Below, in pieces: positions 15,969-23,987 of a DNA stretch of 40,803 nt. A model generated the notes under the pieces. It was not told the DNA's origin. It saw only the letters and a program-made list of their open reading frames with translations, and searched no databases. The DNA lies in contig PBHZ01000019.1 in assembly GCA_002719615.1 (NCBI GenBank), forward strand, positions 33,651-74,453, given 5' to 3'. This DNA is from Methanobacteriota archaeon. Lineage in GTDB: Archaea; Thermoplasmatota; Poseidoniia; Poseidoniales; Thalassarchaeaceae. The position numbers and the translations under genes were made by a program. Positions within the stretch are counted from its first letter, which is position 1; each line of letters opens with the position of its first letter.

Positions 15969-17314
15969 TTAAGATATTCTCTTGCTTTTTTAACTGTTAA
16001 ATCTACTATAGAACCACTGAACCCTAAATGATTTTCTGGTTTAAAAACTTCTCTTAGTTTTTCCAAATCTATTTTATTTATAATATCGTTATTTTCGGCG
16101 CAAACATTAAATAAATTTATATTTTCTTCTATCGCTTTCATAGAACAACTTCTAAGAATTTCATGAGCATCGTCTCTCGACATTCCTTGTTCTACAAGTA
16201 CTAACATTACTTTTTCAGCCATAACTAGTCCTTTTTGTAAATCTATATTTTCCATCATTCTTTGACTGTCTACTACCAAATTCTTCATTACTCTGTTACA
16301 TTTAATGATTATGTCATCTAATAAAATCATTGAATGAGATAATGTAAATCTCTCTGCAGAAGAATTAGCCAAATCTCTTTCATGCCACAATAATGCATTT
16401 TCATATGACGGAATAATCATTGAACGTACTATTCTAGCAAGTCCACAAGCATTTTCTGCTGTTATTGGATTTTTTTTGTGCGCCATTGTTGAGGATCCTA
16501 CTTGTTTTTCTACATCGAAATATTCTGCCACTTCTGATATTTCACTTCTTTGTAAATTTCTTATCTCTTGTAATATTTTTTCTACACTGGTAGCTAAATT
16601 TGCCATCCAACCAACCCATTCTATGTACCTATCTCTTCCAACAACTTGTGTTGTAGCCATTGGAGTTTGTAATCCTAGATTTCCCATAATTAATTCTTGT
16701 AATTGAAACGCATTCTCCCCTTGAGCAGCACCTGTACCTACAGCACCAAGAAATTTCCCCGTAGTCGCTCTAGGCGTTAATTCTTTTAATCTCTCCAGAT
16801 GTCTTCTCATTTCGTCTACCCAAACTGCAACTTTTAGTCCAAATGTTATTGGAACAGCTGCTTGTCCGTGCGTCCTTCCAATCATCACTGTATTTCTTTC
16901 TCTTTCAGCTATGTCGCATAGTGTCAGTGTTAAATTGGATAAAGTCTCAACTTGTATTTTTATACTATCTTTAATTTGAAGGGCAACTGCAGAATCTACA
17001 ATATCATTACTTGTAGCCCCAAGGTGGATACACCAACCAGCCTCACCTGCAGCTTCGGCCATGGCTTTCGTTAGTGCCATAATATCATGTCTTGTTTCCA
17101 ATTCTATCTCATCTACTCTATCAGCTGTAACAATACCGGGATCAGCAATATCGGCAATAATATCGTAATGTTCTGGACTCACTCTCCCTAATTTAGAATG
17201 GGCCCAAATCAATGCTCTTTCAACTTCTAATTGTCTTGCATGACGTCCTTCTCGAGACCAAATTTGTTTCGCTTCCTCTCTTCCATAACGATAGTCTAGT
17301 GGCGATACCGGCAT
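15965..17314 (-). CDS. purB: Adenylosuccinate lyase
   Basis: Fumarase/aspartase-superfamily enzyme acting twice in purine synthesis: it splits SAICAR to AICAR and adenylosuccinate to AMP, releasing fumarate. 449 residues, the archaeal/Bacillus-type length. Seen: amino start PLDYRYG, the conserved TRHDIMALTKA and HLGATSNDIVDSA segments, GRTHGQAAVPITFG, and the signature loop GSSTMAHKKNP near residue 275. It lies 39 bases downstream of dph6 on the same strand, probably one transcript. Confidence 0.96.
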   Translation of the reverse strand: MPVSPLDYRYGREEAKQIWSREGRHARQLEVERALIWAHSKLGRVSPEHYDIIADIADPGIVTADRVDEIELETRHDIMALTKAMAEAAGEAGWCIHLGATSNDIVDSAVALQIKDSIKIQVETLSNLTLTLCDIAERERNTVMIGRTHGQAAVPITFGLKVAVWVDEMRRHLERLKELTPRATTGKFLGAVGTGAAQGENAFQLQELIMGNLGLQTPMATTQVVGRDRYIEWVGWMANLATSVEKILQEIRNLQRSEISEVAEYFDVEKQVGSSTMAHKKNPITAENACGLARIVRSMIIPSYENALLWHERDLANSSAERFTLSHSMILLDDIIIKCNRVMKNLVVDSQRMMENIDLQKGLVMAEKVMLVLVEQGMSRDDAHEILRSCSMKAIEENINLFNVCAENNDIINKIDLEKLREVFKPENHLGFSGSIVDLTVKKAREYLN

Positions 17315-17353
17315 AACTCTCGATTATGGCGAACCCAACAAAGTGTTTGAGGT

Positions 17354-18106
17354 TTAGCCTTGTTCGATATTCATCGATTCTATATCCCATACTCCTCTTC
17401 CCGAGACAAATGTTGGTGTTCCAAAACAATTTATTCTTTTTTCCATATGAGGTCCGTTGACAGTTATTGTCTCAAACTCCCCCCCTTCTCCATCAAGATT
17501 AAATCTATATTTCTTAGAAAGTAAAATCAACTTTTCTAATCTTTCAGATGTTAATGATTCACCTAGCCATGAGGAATCTAAACCCTCACAAGAAACTGAT
17601 ACAAATTTAATTTCAAAACCATGATTTATCAATGATTTCATATGCTCTTCAGAATTCTTGTGCCACAAAGGGCAGAATGATTTGATTCCAATTTCGTTAC
17701 ACATTCTTTCAATTCTAGTTTTTTGATAATCCGATCTAAGTGCGCCAGTTATCAAGGCGTCAATTTCTATCTTTCCGTCTATAATTTGTATATTTTTTGG
17801 CCTTGAAATTTCTTTCGGCCAAATTTCTTCAAATATTTTCATGTTATTATTTTTACCTTCTAAGGCTCTTTTCAAATCATTTATTTCTAATTCTACTACT
17901 CCTTTAGATTTTACAGGTAGCCAAGGTATATTCATTGAAATGGATTGATACGCAGAAATATGGGTTCCTTGTAGTTGAAACATCATTGAATCATCCTCTT
18001 CAATTTTTACAGTTATTAATGCAACAACTTCCCATCCCTGCATTTGAGCCCACCATGAAGAATAAGCTGAATCCTTCCCTCCTGAATTAAGAACTCCAAC
18101 TTTCAT
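17354..18106 (-). CDS. dph6: Diphthine--ammonia ligase (Dph6-type, PP-loop ATPase)
   Basis: Catalyses the last step of diphthamide synthesis, ATP-dependent amidation of diphthine on EF-2; EF-2 is encoded 9 kb away in this window. The PP-loop SGGKDS is at residues 8-13; the family hallmarks YQKTRIERMC, the phosphate-adjacent FCPLWH, and GEGGEFET near residue 210 are all present. About 250 residues is typical for the archaeal single-domain form without the C-terminal RidA-like domains of yeast Dph6. It is divergent from psmA across a 98 bp promoter-bearing spacer. Confidence 0.9.
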   Translation of the reverse strand: MKVGVLNSGGKDSAYSSWWAQMQGWEVVALITVKIEEDDSMMFQLQGTHISAYQSISMNIPWLPVKSKGVVELEINDLKRALEGKNNNMKIFEEIWPKEISRPKNIQIIDGKIEIDALITGALRSDYQKTRIERMCNEIGIKSFCPLWHKNSEEHMKSLINHGFEIKFVSVSCEGLDSSWLGESLTSERLEKLILLSKKYRFNLDGEGGEFETITVNGPHMEKRINCFGTPTFVSGRGVWDIESMNIEQG

Positions 18107-18204
18107 ATTAATCCGAGTGTGGCATTAGACATGAATGCCTCGCTTTATGGGACTCTTTACAACTAAGATTGATAAGAGAGGGTTGTGGCAAACAACTGAT
18201 AGTC

Positions 18205-18915
18205 ATGCAGCCCAGTGGACGCGGATACGATCATGGTGTTTCGACATTCTCACCAGACGGTCGTCTTTACCAAGTAGAATATGCCAGAGAATCAGTAAAA
18301 AGAGGAACAACAACAGTTGGTCTGAAGTACAAGGATGGAGTAATATTAATTGTCGATAAAAGAATATCAAATAAATTAGTAATTACTGATTCAATAGAAA
18401 AAATGTATCAAATCGATGATCACATTGGAATGACCACTTCTGGACTTGTTGCAGATGCCAGACAATTAGTGGATAAAGCACGTATTCAATGCCAAATCAA
18501 TAGGATGACCTATGGTAGCCCAATATCAATGATAACTTTAGTAAAGAAAATGTGCGACTATAAACAATCTTTTACACAATATGGAGGAGCAAGACCTTTT
18601 GGAACAGCTCTTCTAATAGCAGGTGTAGATCAAGAAGGATCACATCTCTTTGAGACTGATCCATCCGGCGCATACCAATCCTATCATGCAGGAGCAATAG
18701 GAAGAGGAAGGTCCACGGTAATAGATAGTTTTGAGAAATCATGGAAATCCGGAATGACTATGAACGCTGCTATCAAATTAGGACTAGAAGCCCTGCAAGA
18801 ATCACTAGAAGATAGTCTAAATCATGATACTGTAGAGATTTCTATTGTAGATGCTAAAGGATATAAAAAATTAAATCATGAAGAGACTCTTAAGCACCTC
18901 TCTAAGGTTTCTTGA
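18205..18915 (+). CDS. psmA: Proteasome alpha subunit
   Basis: Forms the outer heptameric rings and gate of the 20S proteasome. 236 residues beginning MQPSGRGYDHGV followed by FSPDGRLYQVEYARE, the alpha-type amino signature. The ATG at 18205 aligns residue for residue with the Thermoplasma protein start; a TTG at 18169 would add an unsupported extension. The gate motif, YDR at positions 8-10 in Thermoplasma, reads YDH here. It is the first gene of a long rightward superoperon (SBDS, exosome, L37Ae, Pcc1, prefoldin). A beta subunit is not in the window. Confidence 0.95.
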   Translation: MQPSGRGYDHGVSTFSPDGRLYQVEYARESVKRGTTTVGLKYKDGVILIVDKRISNKLVITDSIEKMYQIDDHIGMTTSGLVADARQLVDKARIQCQINRMTYGSPISMITLVKKMCDYKQSFTQYGGARPFGTALLIAGVDQEGSHLFETDPSGAYQSYHAGAIGRGRSTVIDSFEKSWKSGMTMNAAIKLGLEALQESLEDSLNHDTVEISIVDAKGYKKLNHEETLKHLSKVS

Positions 18916-18964
18916 TTTAATTTACTAAGATTACTTAAAGGCAATCACTCTTGTGTAATTCATA

Positions 18965-19654
18965 ATGGTCAGTTTAGATGATGCTGTATTGGCTCGCTGG
19001 GATAAAGGAGGTTCTAGGTACGAAATACTTGTTGACCCCGATTTAGTACAGAAATGGAAAAACAATCCCTCTTCTGTGGATTTATCCGATTTACTTGCTA
19101 CTGAGGAAATTTGGTCTGACGCACGTGCAGGTGATAGACCAACTTCAGATGCACTGATTAATACCTTTGGAAGCACTAATCTCTCTGCGTGCGTAGAAAA
19201 AATACTTAAGAATGGATCAATACAATTGACAACTGACCAAAGGAAGAAAATAATCAATGAAAAGAAAAAGAAAATAATTAATGAAATATCGTCAACTGCA
19301 ACCGACCCAAAAACTAGACTCCCTCATCCTGCAACTCGAATAGAAAATGCATTAAACGAAGCACGGTTTTCTGTGGACCCATTTCTCTCTGTGGAAAAAC
19401 AAGTACAAAAGGCTGTAAAAGTACTTAAGCCACTAATACCTTTACAATTCATTACTGTTAAACTAGCGTTTAGAATACCTGGAAAAGACTACGGAGGAGT
19501 AAACCAATTATTAAGAGGAATTATAACCAAAGAAGAATGGATTAGTGATGGTTCATGGGTTTGTGTGATTGAGGTGGCAGGAGGAATGAAAAATGAAATT
19601 ATTAGTAGAGTCTCTCAAAGGTCTTCTGAAGCCGATGTAAAGGAACTGGTTTGA
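18965..19654 (+). CDS. sdo1: SBDS family ribosome maturation protein
   Basis: Archaeal homologue of Shwachman-Bodian-Diamond protein, which works with EF-2-like GTPases to release the anti-association factor aIF6 from the large subunit. 229 residues with the three-domain order: amino FYSH domain (MVSLDDAVLARWDKGGSRYEI), central helical domain (GSIQLTTDQRKK, DPKTRLPHPATRIENAL), and a ferredoxin-like C-terminal domain. Its position between psmA and rrp4 is the conserved archaeal order. The ATG is 49 bases after psmA. Confidence 0.96.
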   Translation: MVSLDDAVLARWDKGGSRYEILVDPDLVQKWKNNPSSVDLSDLLATEEIWSDARAGDRPTSDALINTFGSTNLSACVEKILKNGSIQLTTDQRKKIINEKKKKIINEISSTATDPKTRLPHPATRIENALNEARFSVDPFLSVEKQVQKAVKVLKPLIPLQFITVKLAFRIPGKDYGGVNQLLRGIITKEEWISDGSWVCVIEVAGGMKNEIISRVSQRSSEADVKELV

Positions 19655-19685
19655 TATTTTTGAACTTTTTACTTTCATCAAGGTT

Positions 19686-20384
19686 ATGAAGTCTAGGCTA
19701 GTCGCGCGGCCTGATAACATGAGTGGTAACAGTGATGCGGACGGTCCGCAAGACTCTCAAATAGTAGTGCCAGGAGATAAACTTGGCCAATCTGGGAGAT
19801 TTGAAGCAGGTCATGGAGTATTAATAAAAAATAATACTCTTTTGGCAACAAAGAATGGTAAATTAATGATAGATGATAATGTTCTAAGTATAGAACCATT
19901 ACATACAACTTATACTCCGAGACCTAGTGATTTAGTTATAGGATTTGTAGAAGGTTGTACAAACAATATTTGGTTTATTGATATAGGTGCACCATTTAAT
20001 GCAATACTTCCCATGAGTCTCGGTCCATCCAAAGCATCATTTGGTTCTACGCGACAAGTTCTGGATATTGGAGAAGCAATTCTATGTAGAGTACAAGAAG
20101 TCGAGGAAACACATTCTAGTGTCGTAACCATGAAGGGAATGGGACTTAGAAAAATTAAAACTGGTAGTATTGATGAAATTGATCCTCATTTTATAGGACA
20201 TTTGTCTAAAAATAGTAATAACATATTAAGAGAAATTAAAGAAGAATCAGATTGTAGGATAATAACTACAGATAACGGTCGTATATGGATTGATGGTGAA
20301 GTTTCAGGAATTATCAAAGCAAGAAACAGACTTAACAATCTCTCAGAGAATTATAAAGTATTAAGTGATGGAGGTAATATATAA
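19686..20384 (+). CDS. rrp4: Exosome RNA-binding cap subunit Rrp4
   Basis: S1/KH-domain cap protein sitting on the Rrp41-Rrp42 ring and threading RNA into it. Seen: amino beta domain starting at VVPGDKLGQ with G-H-G-V, an S1 domain (GFVEGCTNNIWFIDIGAPFNAIL), and a KH domain with EESDCRIITTDNGRIWIDG near the end. 232 residues from ATG 19686; a second ATG at 19719 (MSGNSDADG) would remove eleven residues and cannot be excluded. The stop overlaps the rrp41 ATG by one base (TAATG). Confidence 0.95.
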   Translation: MKSRLVARPDNMSGNSDADGPQDSQIVVPGDKLGQSGRFEAGHGVLIKNNTLLATKNGKLMIDDNVLSIEPLHTTYTPRPSDLVIGFVEGCTNNIWFIDIGAPFNAILPMSLGPSKASFGSTRQVLDIGEAILCRVQEVEETHSSVVTMKGMGLRKIKTGSIDEIDPHFIGHLSKNSNNILREIKEESDCRIITTDNGRIWIDGEVSGIIKARNRLNNLSENYKVLSDGGNI

Positions 20385-21103
20385 TGGGTGGATATGGAGA
20401 CATTCAAATGATTGATGAAAATGGTTTAAGGATGGATGGAAGAACTGCTACTCAAGTACGTCCGATTACAATTGAAACTGGCGTAATTCCAGTAGCTGAC
20501 GGATCTTGTCGTATGACTTGGGGTACTAATGATGTTGTGGTAGCAATATATGGTCCAATGGAAGCGCATCCGAGGAAAATACAGAGGCAGGATAGAGCCG
20601 TTTTAGACGTTAGATATAATATGGCTCCATTTTCAACATCTGATAGGATTAGGCCAGGCTTCAATCGCCGAAGTAGGGAAATTAGTAAAGTAACCGCTGA
20701 TGCATTAGAAAGTGTAGTTTTGTTAGAATTATATCCTAGATCCAAAATTCGTGTTGAAATTGAAGTTTTATGTGCTGAGGCAGGAACTAGATGCGTCGGG
20801 TTAACTGCCGCATCTGTAGCATTAGCAGATGCTGGAATTCCGATGACTGATTTGGTTGTTTCTGTTGCTTCAGGAAAAGTTAACGATGTAGTTGTGTGTG
20901 ATTTGAATAAAGAAGAAGATAATTATGGAGAAGCAGACCTTCCGATGGGCGTATTACCTAATTCTGGTGAATTAGTATTCCTGCAAATGGATGGCGACCT
21001 TTCTCCTGAAGAATTTCAAACTGCCTGGGATTACAATATACAAGCCGCTACCGATATTCACAAGATAATGGTCGAAGCTTTAAGAAAAGGAGGTGTTAAT
21101 TGA
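20384..21103 (+). CDS. rrp41: Exosome catalytic subunit Rrp41 (RNase PH fold)
   Basis: Phosphorolytic 3'-5' exoribonuclease subunit, active only as a trimer of Rrp41-Rrp42 dimers; it degrades RNA and can also add A-rich tails. 239 residues. Signature segments: LRMDGRTATQVRP, the RNA/phosphate-binding region around RPGFNRRSREIS, AEAGTRCVGLTAASVAL, and the acidic catalytic stretch DLNKEEDNYGEADLPMG. The overlap with rrp4 and rrp42 (TGATG) indicates coupled translation and stoichiometric assembly. Confidence 0.96.
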   Translation: MGGYGDIQMIDENGLRMDGRTATQVRPITIETGVIPVADGSCRMTWGTNDVVVAIYGPMEAHPRKIQRQDRAVLDVRYNMAPFSTSDRIRPGFNRRSREISKVTADALESVVLLELYPRSKIRVEIEVLCAEAGTRCVGLTAASVALADAGIPMTDLVVSVASGKVNDVVVCDLNKEEDNYGEADLPMGVLPNSGELVFLQMDGDLSPEEFQTAWDYNIQAATDIHKIMVEALRKGGVN

Positions 21104-21891
21104 TGACAATTCCTATGGTATCAAAACTTTTGCGTGCCCATTTGAGTGAATTAGCATCAAACGATCAGAGAATTGATGGTAGAGGCAGATGGGATGGTAG
21201 AGACATATCTCTTGAAGTAGATGTTTTAGACCGTGCTGAAGGTTCTGCAAAAGTAATAATGGGAGATACAATCGTTTATGCTGGTGTTAAATTTCAATTA
21301 ATGACACCTTATCCAGATAGGCCAAATGAAGGAGGTTTGATGTGTGGTGCTGAAGTTAGACCAGTAGCAGGCAGGAATTGGGAAGCTGGGCCACCAAGCG
21401 CTGAATCCATAGAATTAGGAAGAGTTGTTGATAGAGGAATAAGGGAATCCGGTTGTATAGATGTGAATAGTTTATGTATTATTCCCGGCGAAAAGGCATG
21501 GCAGGTAATTTTAGATTTGTTTGCAATTTCCGACGATGGTAACTTATTCGATGCATTTGGTTTGGCTGCTATAGCAGCACTAAAAACTGCAATTGTGCCT
21601 TGTGAAAAATTCGAAGTAGGAGAAAATTATCCTCTAATTGTTTCTAAAATACCAATAATGTGCTCTTATCATAAAGTCGGAAATAGATTTGTTTATGATG
21701 CAAATGCACAAGAAGAATTAGGTGGCGATGAACGAATTCATATCACCTTAGGAGATGATAATCATGTGCATTCACTTCAGAAGGGTCTAAAGGGGATATT
21801 CTCGGCGGATGAATTCGCGGAAATAATGGAGAGGGCCAAAATTAAATCTTCGGAACTCAGAAAATTAGTTAAATCTGTATTAGGTGATTAA
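21103..21891 (+). CDS. rrp42: Exosome non-catalytic ring subunit Rrp42
   Basis: RNase PH-fold partner of Rrp41 that completes the hexameric ring and helps bind RNA. Seen: RIDGRGRWDGRDISLEV near the amino end, EGSAKVIMGDTIVYAGVK, ELGRVVDRGIRESGCID and LDLFAISDDGNLFDAFGLA. The ATG at 21103 shares its first base with the rrp41 TGA; the TTG codon just before it is disfavoured. The residues of the catalytic aspartate stretch of Rrp41 are not retained, as expected. 262 residues is normal. Confidence 0.95.
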   Translation: MTIPMVSKLLRAHLSELASNDQRIDGRGRWDGRDISLEVDVLDRAEGSAKVIMGDTIVYAGVKFQLMTPYPDRPNEGGLMCGAEVRPVAGRNWEAGPPSAESIELGRVVDRGIRESGCIDVNSLCIIPGEKAWQVILDLFAISDDGNLFDAFGLAAIAALKTAIVPCEKFEVGENYPLIVSKIPIMCSYHKVGNRFVYDANAQEELGGDERIHITLGDDNHVHSLQKGLKGIFSADEFAEIMERAKIKSSELRKLVKSVLGD

Positions 21892-21892
21892 A

Positions 21893-22258
21893 ATGGCAAA
21901 GAGAACACAAAAAGCTGGAGCTACTGCACGTTTCGGGGCAAGATATGGTGTTAGTGTCCGCCGTCGTGTGGGCGCTGTAATAGCCAAAAGATCAAAGAAA
22001 TATACCTGCCCTGTATGTCAATATCCTAAGGTGTCAAGACAAGTTTCAGGAATTTGGGAATGCAAAAAATGTTCTCATAAATTCACTGGAGGTGTTTGGG
22101 AACCCTACACAAGGGCAACAGATGCTAATTCTAGAATAATTAGAAGGTCTGTAGAAGGTGCGACTGCAACTGATATGACAATAATTGCACAACAAGCAGC
22201 ATTAGATTATGAAAAGGAACTTTCTGAGAGAGCTTTAGATGAAGATTCAGAAGAATGA
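21893..22258 (+). CDS. rpl37ae: 50S ribosomal protein L37Ae (eL43)
   Basis: Zinc-ribbon protein of the large ribosomal subunit. The core reads GARYGVSVRRRVG, then CPVC and CKKC pairs (residues about 39-60) and TGGVWEPYT. It runs to about 121 residues because of a C-terminal extension of some 35 residues rich in Glu and Asp; the family is usually 70-95. The ATG at 21893 lies one base after the rrp42 stop. The 3' end overlaps the start of pcc1 by 20 bases. Confidence 0.93.
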   Translation: MAKRTQKAGATARFGARYGVSVRRRVGAVIAKRSKKYTCPVCQYPKVSRQVSGIWECKKCSHKFTGGVWEPYTRATDANSRIIRRSVEGATATDMTIIAQQAALDYEKELSERALDEDSEE

Positions 22259-22472
22259 GACTTTATCTTTAAGTCTAAAAATTAAATCTCCCTTTGCCGA
22301 TTCTTTATCTGCAAGTTTGACTACAGAAGCTTTTTTTGAATACAAAGACGGAATCATAATTATTAATGAGTCCGCAGATAGTTTTGTAGACTTACGAGCC
22401 AGATGGAATACAATAATGAGAGGGCTTATAGCATCTGAACAAATACTTGAGGCTGTGGAAAAGGAGAGGTGA
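22239..22472 (+). CDS. pcc1: KEOPS complex subunit Pcc1
   Basis: Small dimerising subunit of KEOPS, which makes t6A37 on ANN-decoding tRNAs. 77 residues with the family pattern: beta strand LSLKIKSPFADSLSASL, strand KDGIIIINESADS, and a C-terminal helix FVDLRARWNTIMRGLIASEQIL. The position between L37Ae and prefoldin beta matches the archaeal superoperon, except that rpoP, often found in between, is missing. The gene ends in TGA, and the same reading frame continues without another stop into prefoldin beta. Confidence 0.85.
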   Translation: MKIQKNETLSLSLKIKSPFADSLSASLTTEAFFEYKDGIIIINESADSFVDLRARWNTIMRGLIASEQILEAVEKER

Positions 22473-22473
22473 T
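22463..22473 (+). promoter_or_regulatory. Strong ribosome binding site for prefoldin beta
   Basis: The bases GAGGTGAT at 22466-22473 match the expected complement of the archaeal 16S rRNA 3' end over eight positions and overlap the pcc1 stop. They end about six bases before ATC at 22479, the normal spacing for an initiation codon. No ATG, GTG or TTG in the correct frame occurs before 22587, so this site is what places the start. Confidence 0.65.
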
Positions 22474-22478
22474 TTTCA

Positions 22479-22796
22479 ATCGAAGAGAATAATACTGCGG
22501 AATTACAAAAAATTGTACAAGAATTACAAATTATTAGAGGTCAAATACAAACCCTTTCTTCACAAATTTCTGAATATTCGCTTACTATGGAATCCTTAAA
22601 ATCACAAAGTCCAGAAAAAACTGTGTACAAATCTGTTGGAAATCTACTACTCGAAGTAAGTGATAGAAACGAATTATTTGAAGAATTATCACAATCTAAA
22701 TCAAATATAGAAAATCATTTAAAACTACTTATCGAAAAAGAGGATTCTCTAAGAGAAAAATATGAAGAATTAGTAGTTGCTTTTGGATCACAGTGA
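22479..22796 (+). CDS. pfdB: Prefoldin beta subunit, apparently starting at a non-standard ATC codon
   Basis: Jellyfish-shaped chaperone subunit (alpha2beta4) that delivers unfolded proteins to the thermosome. From ATC the product has 105 residues: an amino coiled-coil helix (AELQKIVQELQIIRGQIQTL), the beta-hairpin signature VYKSVGNLLLEVS near residue 50, and a C-terminal coiled coil (LIEKEDSLREKYEELVV). From the first standard start, ATG 22587, only 69 residues remain and most of the first helix is lost. The ATC is preceded by an excellent ribosome binding site. Alternatives are readthrough of the in-frame pcc1 TGA or a base error at the start codon. Confidence 0.72.
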   Translation: MEENNTAELQKIVQELQIIRGQIQTLSSQISEYSLTMESLKSQSPEKTVYKSVGNLLLEVSDRNELFEELSQSKSNIENHLKLLIEKEDSLREKYEELVVAFGSQ

Positions 22797-22800
22797 TAAT

Positions 22801-23628
22801 ATGTCTAAATCTGAGGACGTTTCTCCTTTAATGGGAGATTTTTTAGTATTCCAGCGTCTTTTAAAAGAAGGAAATACACCTAATGCCTTACAATTATCAG
22901 AAGAATTATTGTCTCGCTCCAGGAGTATATCCGAAAGAAATCACTATTATGAAGCTAGAATAAGAATGGAAAGAGCATTAATTGGAGCTATTGATGAAGG
23001 TGAAATAGGTAATGAATTAAGATGGTGTGTCGATAGGTTAAATGCTATTAATCCACAGTCATCTATACACGGAATTGCTTTACTAAATCTTGCTTCATGG
23101 CACCTAAATAAAAATGAATTTATGATGTCTTTAGCCACTCATTCAGAAATTTCTCTGGAAACTAATTTTCCTGATGAGATTGTCGCTCTATCACGTTTAG
23201 AAACTTCTAGAATACTTGCAAAAATGGAAGATTATGAACCAGCAATGAGGCACGCATGGTTAGCTCGCACTATTTTTTCAAAAACCTCAATGACTCCTGA
23301 ATTTTTAGTTAGTAGTTTAGAATGGCTCGATATGGCTTTGGATAATGTAGATAAAAACGCTCCAAATATGGATTTTCATATTAAAAATGCCAAACCAAGA
23401 GAAAAACCTGGCGTTTCTACAATTCCCTCTAATCCAATTGATATCAAATTAGTAGTAGAAGATTTAATTCAGATATTATTTCAAGATTTATCAGGACCAG
23501 AAAGAAATGATATTGGTTTGATTGTTGATGCTTCGGAAGCTCTAGGAATAAAGGAATGGAAAGATATTCTCATCGATAGATTACCTGAAATTCAAGATAG
23601 AAAACTCTTAGCGGCTCTCCAATCGTAA
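22801..23628 (+). CDS. Alpha-helical repeat protein, unknown function
   Basis: 275 residues from ATG 22801, four bases after the prefoldin stop; the upstream alternative overlaps prefoldin. Composition and spacing suggest TPR-like helical hairpins (NTPNALQLSEELLSR, SIHGIALLNLASWHLNKNE, DYEPAMRHAWLARTIF), then a proline-rich linker around NAKPREKPGVSTIP and a final helical region. No signal peptide, membrane helix or catalytic motif is visible. It ends the exosome superoperon and overlaps the convergent Nudix gene by 37 bases. The position hints at a role in proteostasis or RNA metabolism, but that is only context. Confidence 0.65.
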   Translation: MSKSEDVSPLMGDFLVFQRLLKEGNTPNALQLSEELLSRSRSISERNHYYEARIRMERALIGAIDEGEIGNELRWCVDRLNAINPQSSIHGIALLNLASWHLNKNEFMMSLATHSEISLETNFPDEIVALSRLETSRILAKMEDYEPAMRHAWLARTIFSKTSMTPEFLVSSLEWLDMALDNVDKNAPNMDFHIKNAKPREKPGVSTIPSNPIDIKLVVEDLIQILFQDLSGPERNDIGLIVDASEALGIKEWKDILIDRLPEIQDRKLLAALQS

Positions 23629-23987
23629 TTTTTTACACTATTTATCTCTTCAATACTCCACCCTATTCTCTCTGGTATTTCTATGCACCATCCTACTTCT
23701 TCTATTGCCGGATCATTGGATAACCACGATAAATGACTCGGCTCAACATCAACTTCAACCCATACTACATATCCGTCCTCTATCAATGAATCATTGTATG
23801 ATTTAGCAATACCCAAAAGTCCTGTTTCTTCAAACAATTCTCTCAAAGCCGCTTCATCTATTCTTTCTCCATCTTCTATTATTCCTCCGGGCAATTCCCA
23901 TCCTCTTATTTTGTTTAAAACCATCAGCCAACAATCATTTTGCTCACCTTTAGGAGTTGTCCAAACTACTACAAATTTATTTTTCAT
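23592..23987 (-). CDS. Nudix hydrolase, substrate unknown
   Basis: 131 residues forming one Nudix domain. The Nudix box is intact from GGIIEDGERIDEAALREL to FEETGLL, fitting Gx5Ex7REUxEExGU, so it should bind Mg2+ and cleave a nucleoside diphosphate linked to another moiety. The amino end FVVVWTTPKGEQNDCWLM is the usual first strand pair. The start overlaps the end of the upstream repeat-protein gene by 11 bases on the same strand, so it is the last gene of a ubiD-repeat protein-nudix unit. The substrate cannot be read from the sequence. Confidence 0.88.
   Translation of the reverse strand: MKNKFVVVWTTPKGEQNDCWLMVLNKIRGWELPGGIIEDGERIDEAALRELFEETGLLGIAKSYNDSLIEDGYVVWVEVDVEPSHLSWLSNDPAIEEVGWCIEIPERIGWSIEEINSVKNYDWRAAKSFLS

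Noticed and set aside
19242-19290. A purine-rich AAGAAAAAGAAAAT stretch in SBDS as a slippery frameshift site
   Set aside because: The frame is intact through it and encodes the normal Lys-rich linker of the SBDS central domain.
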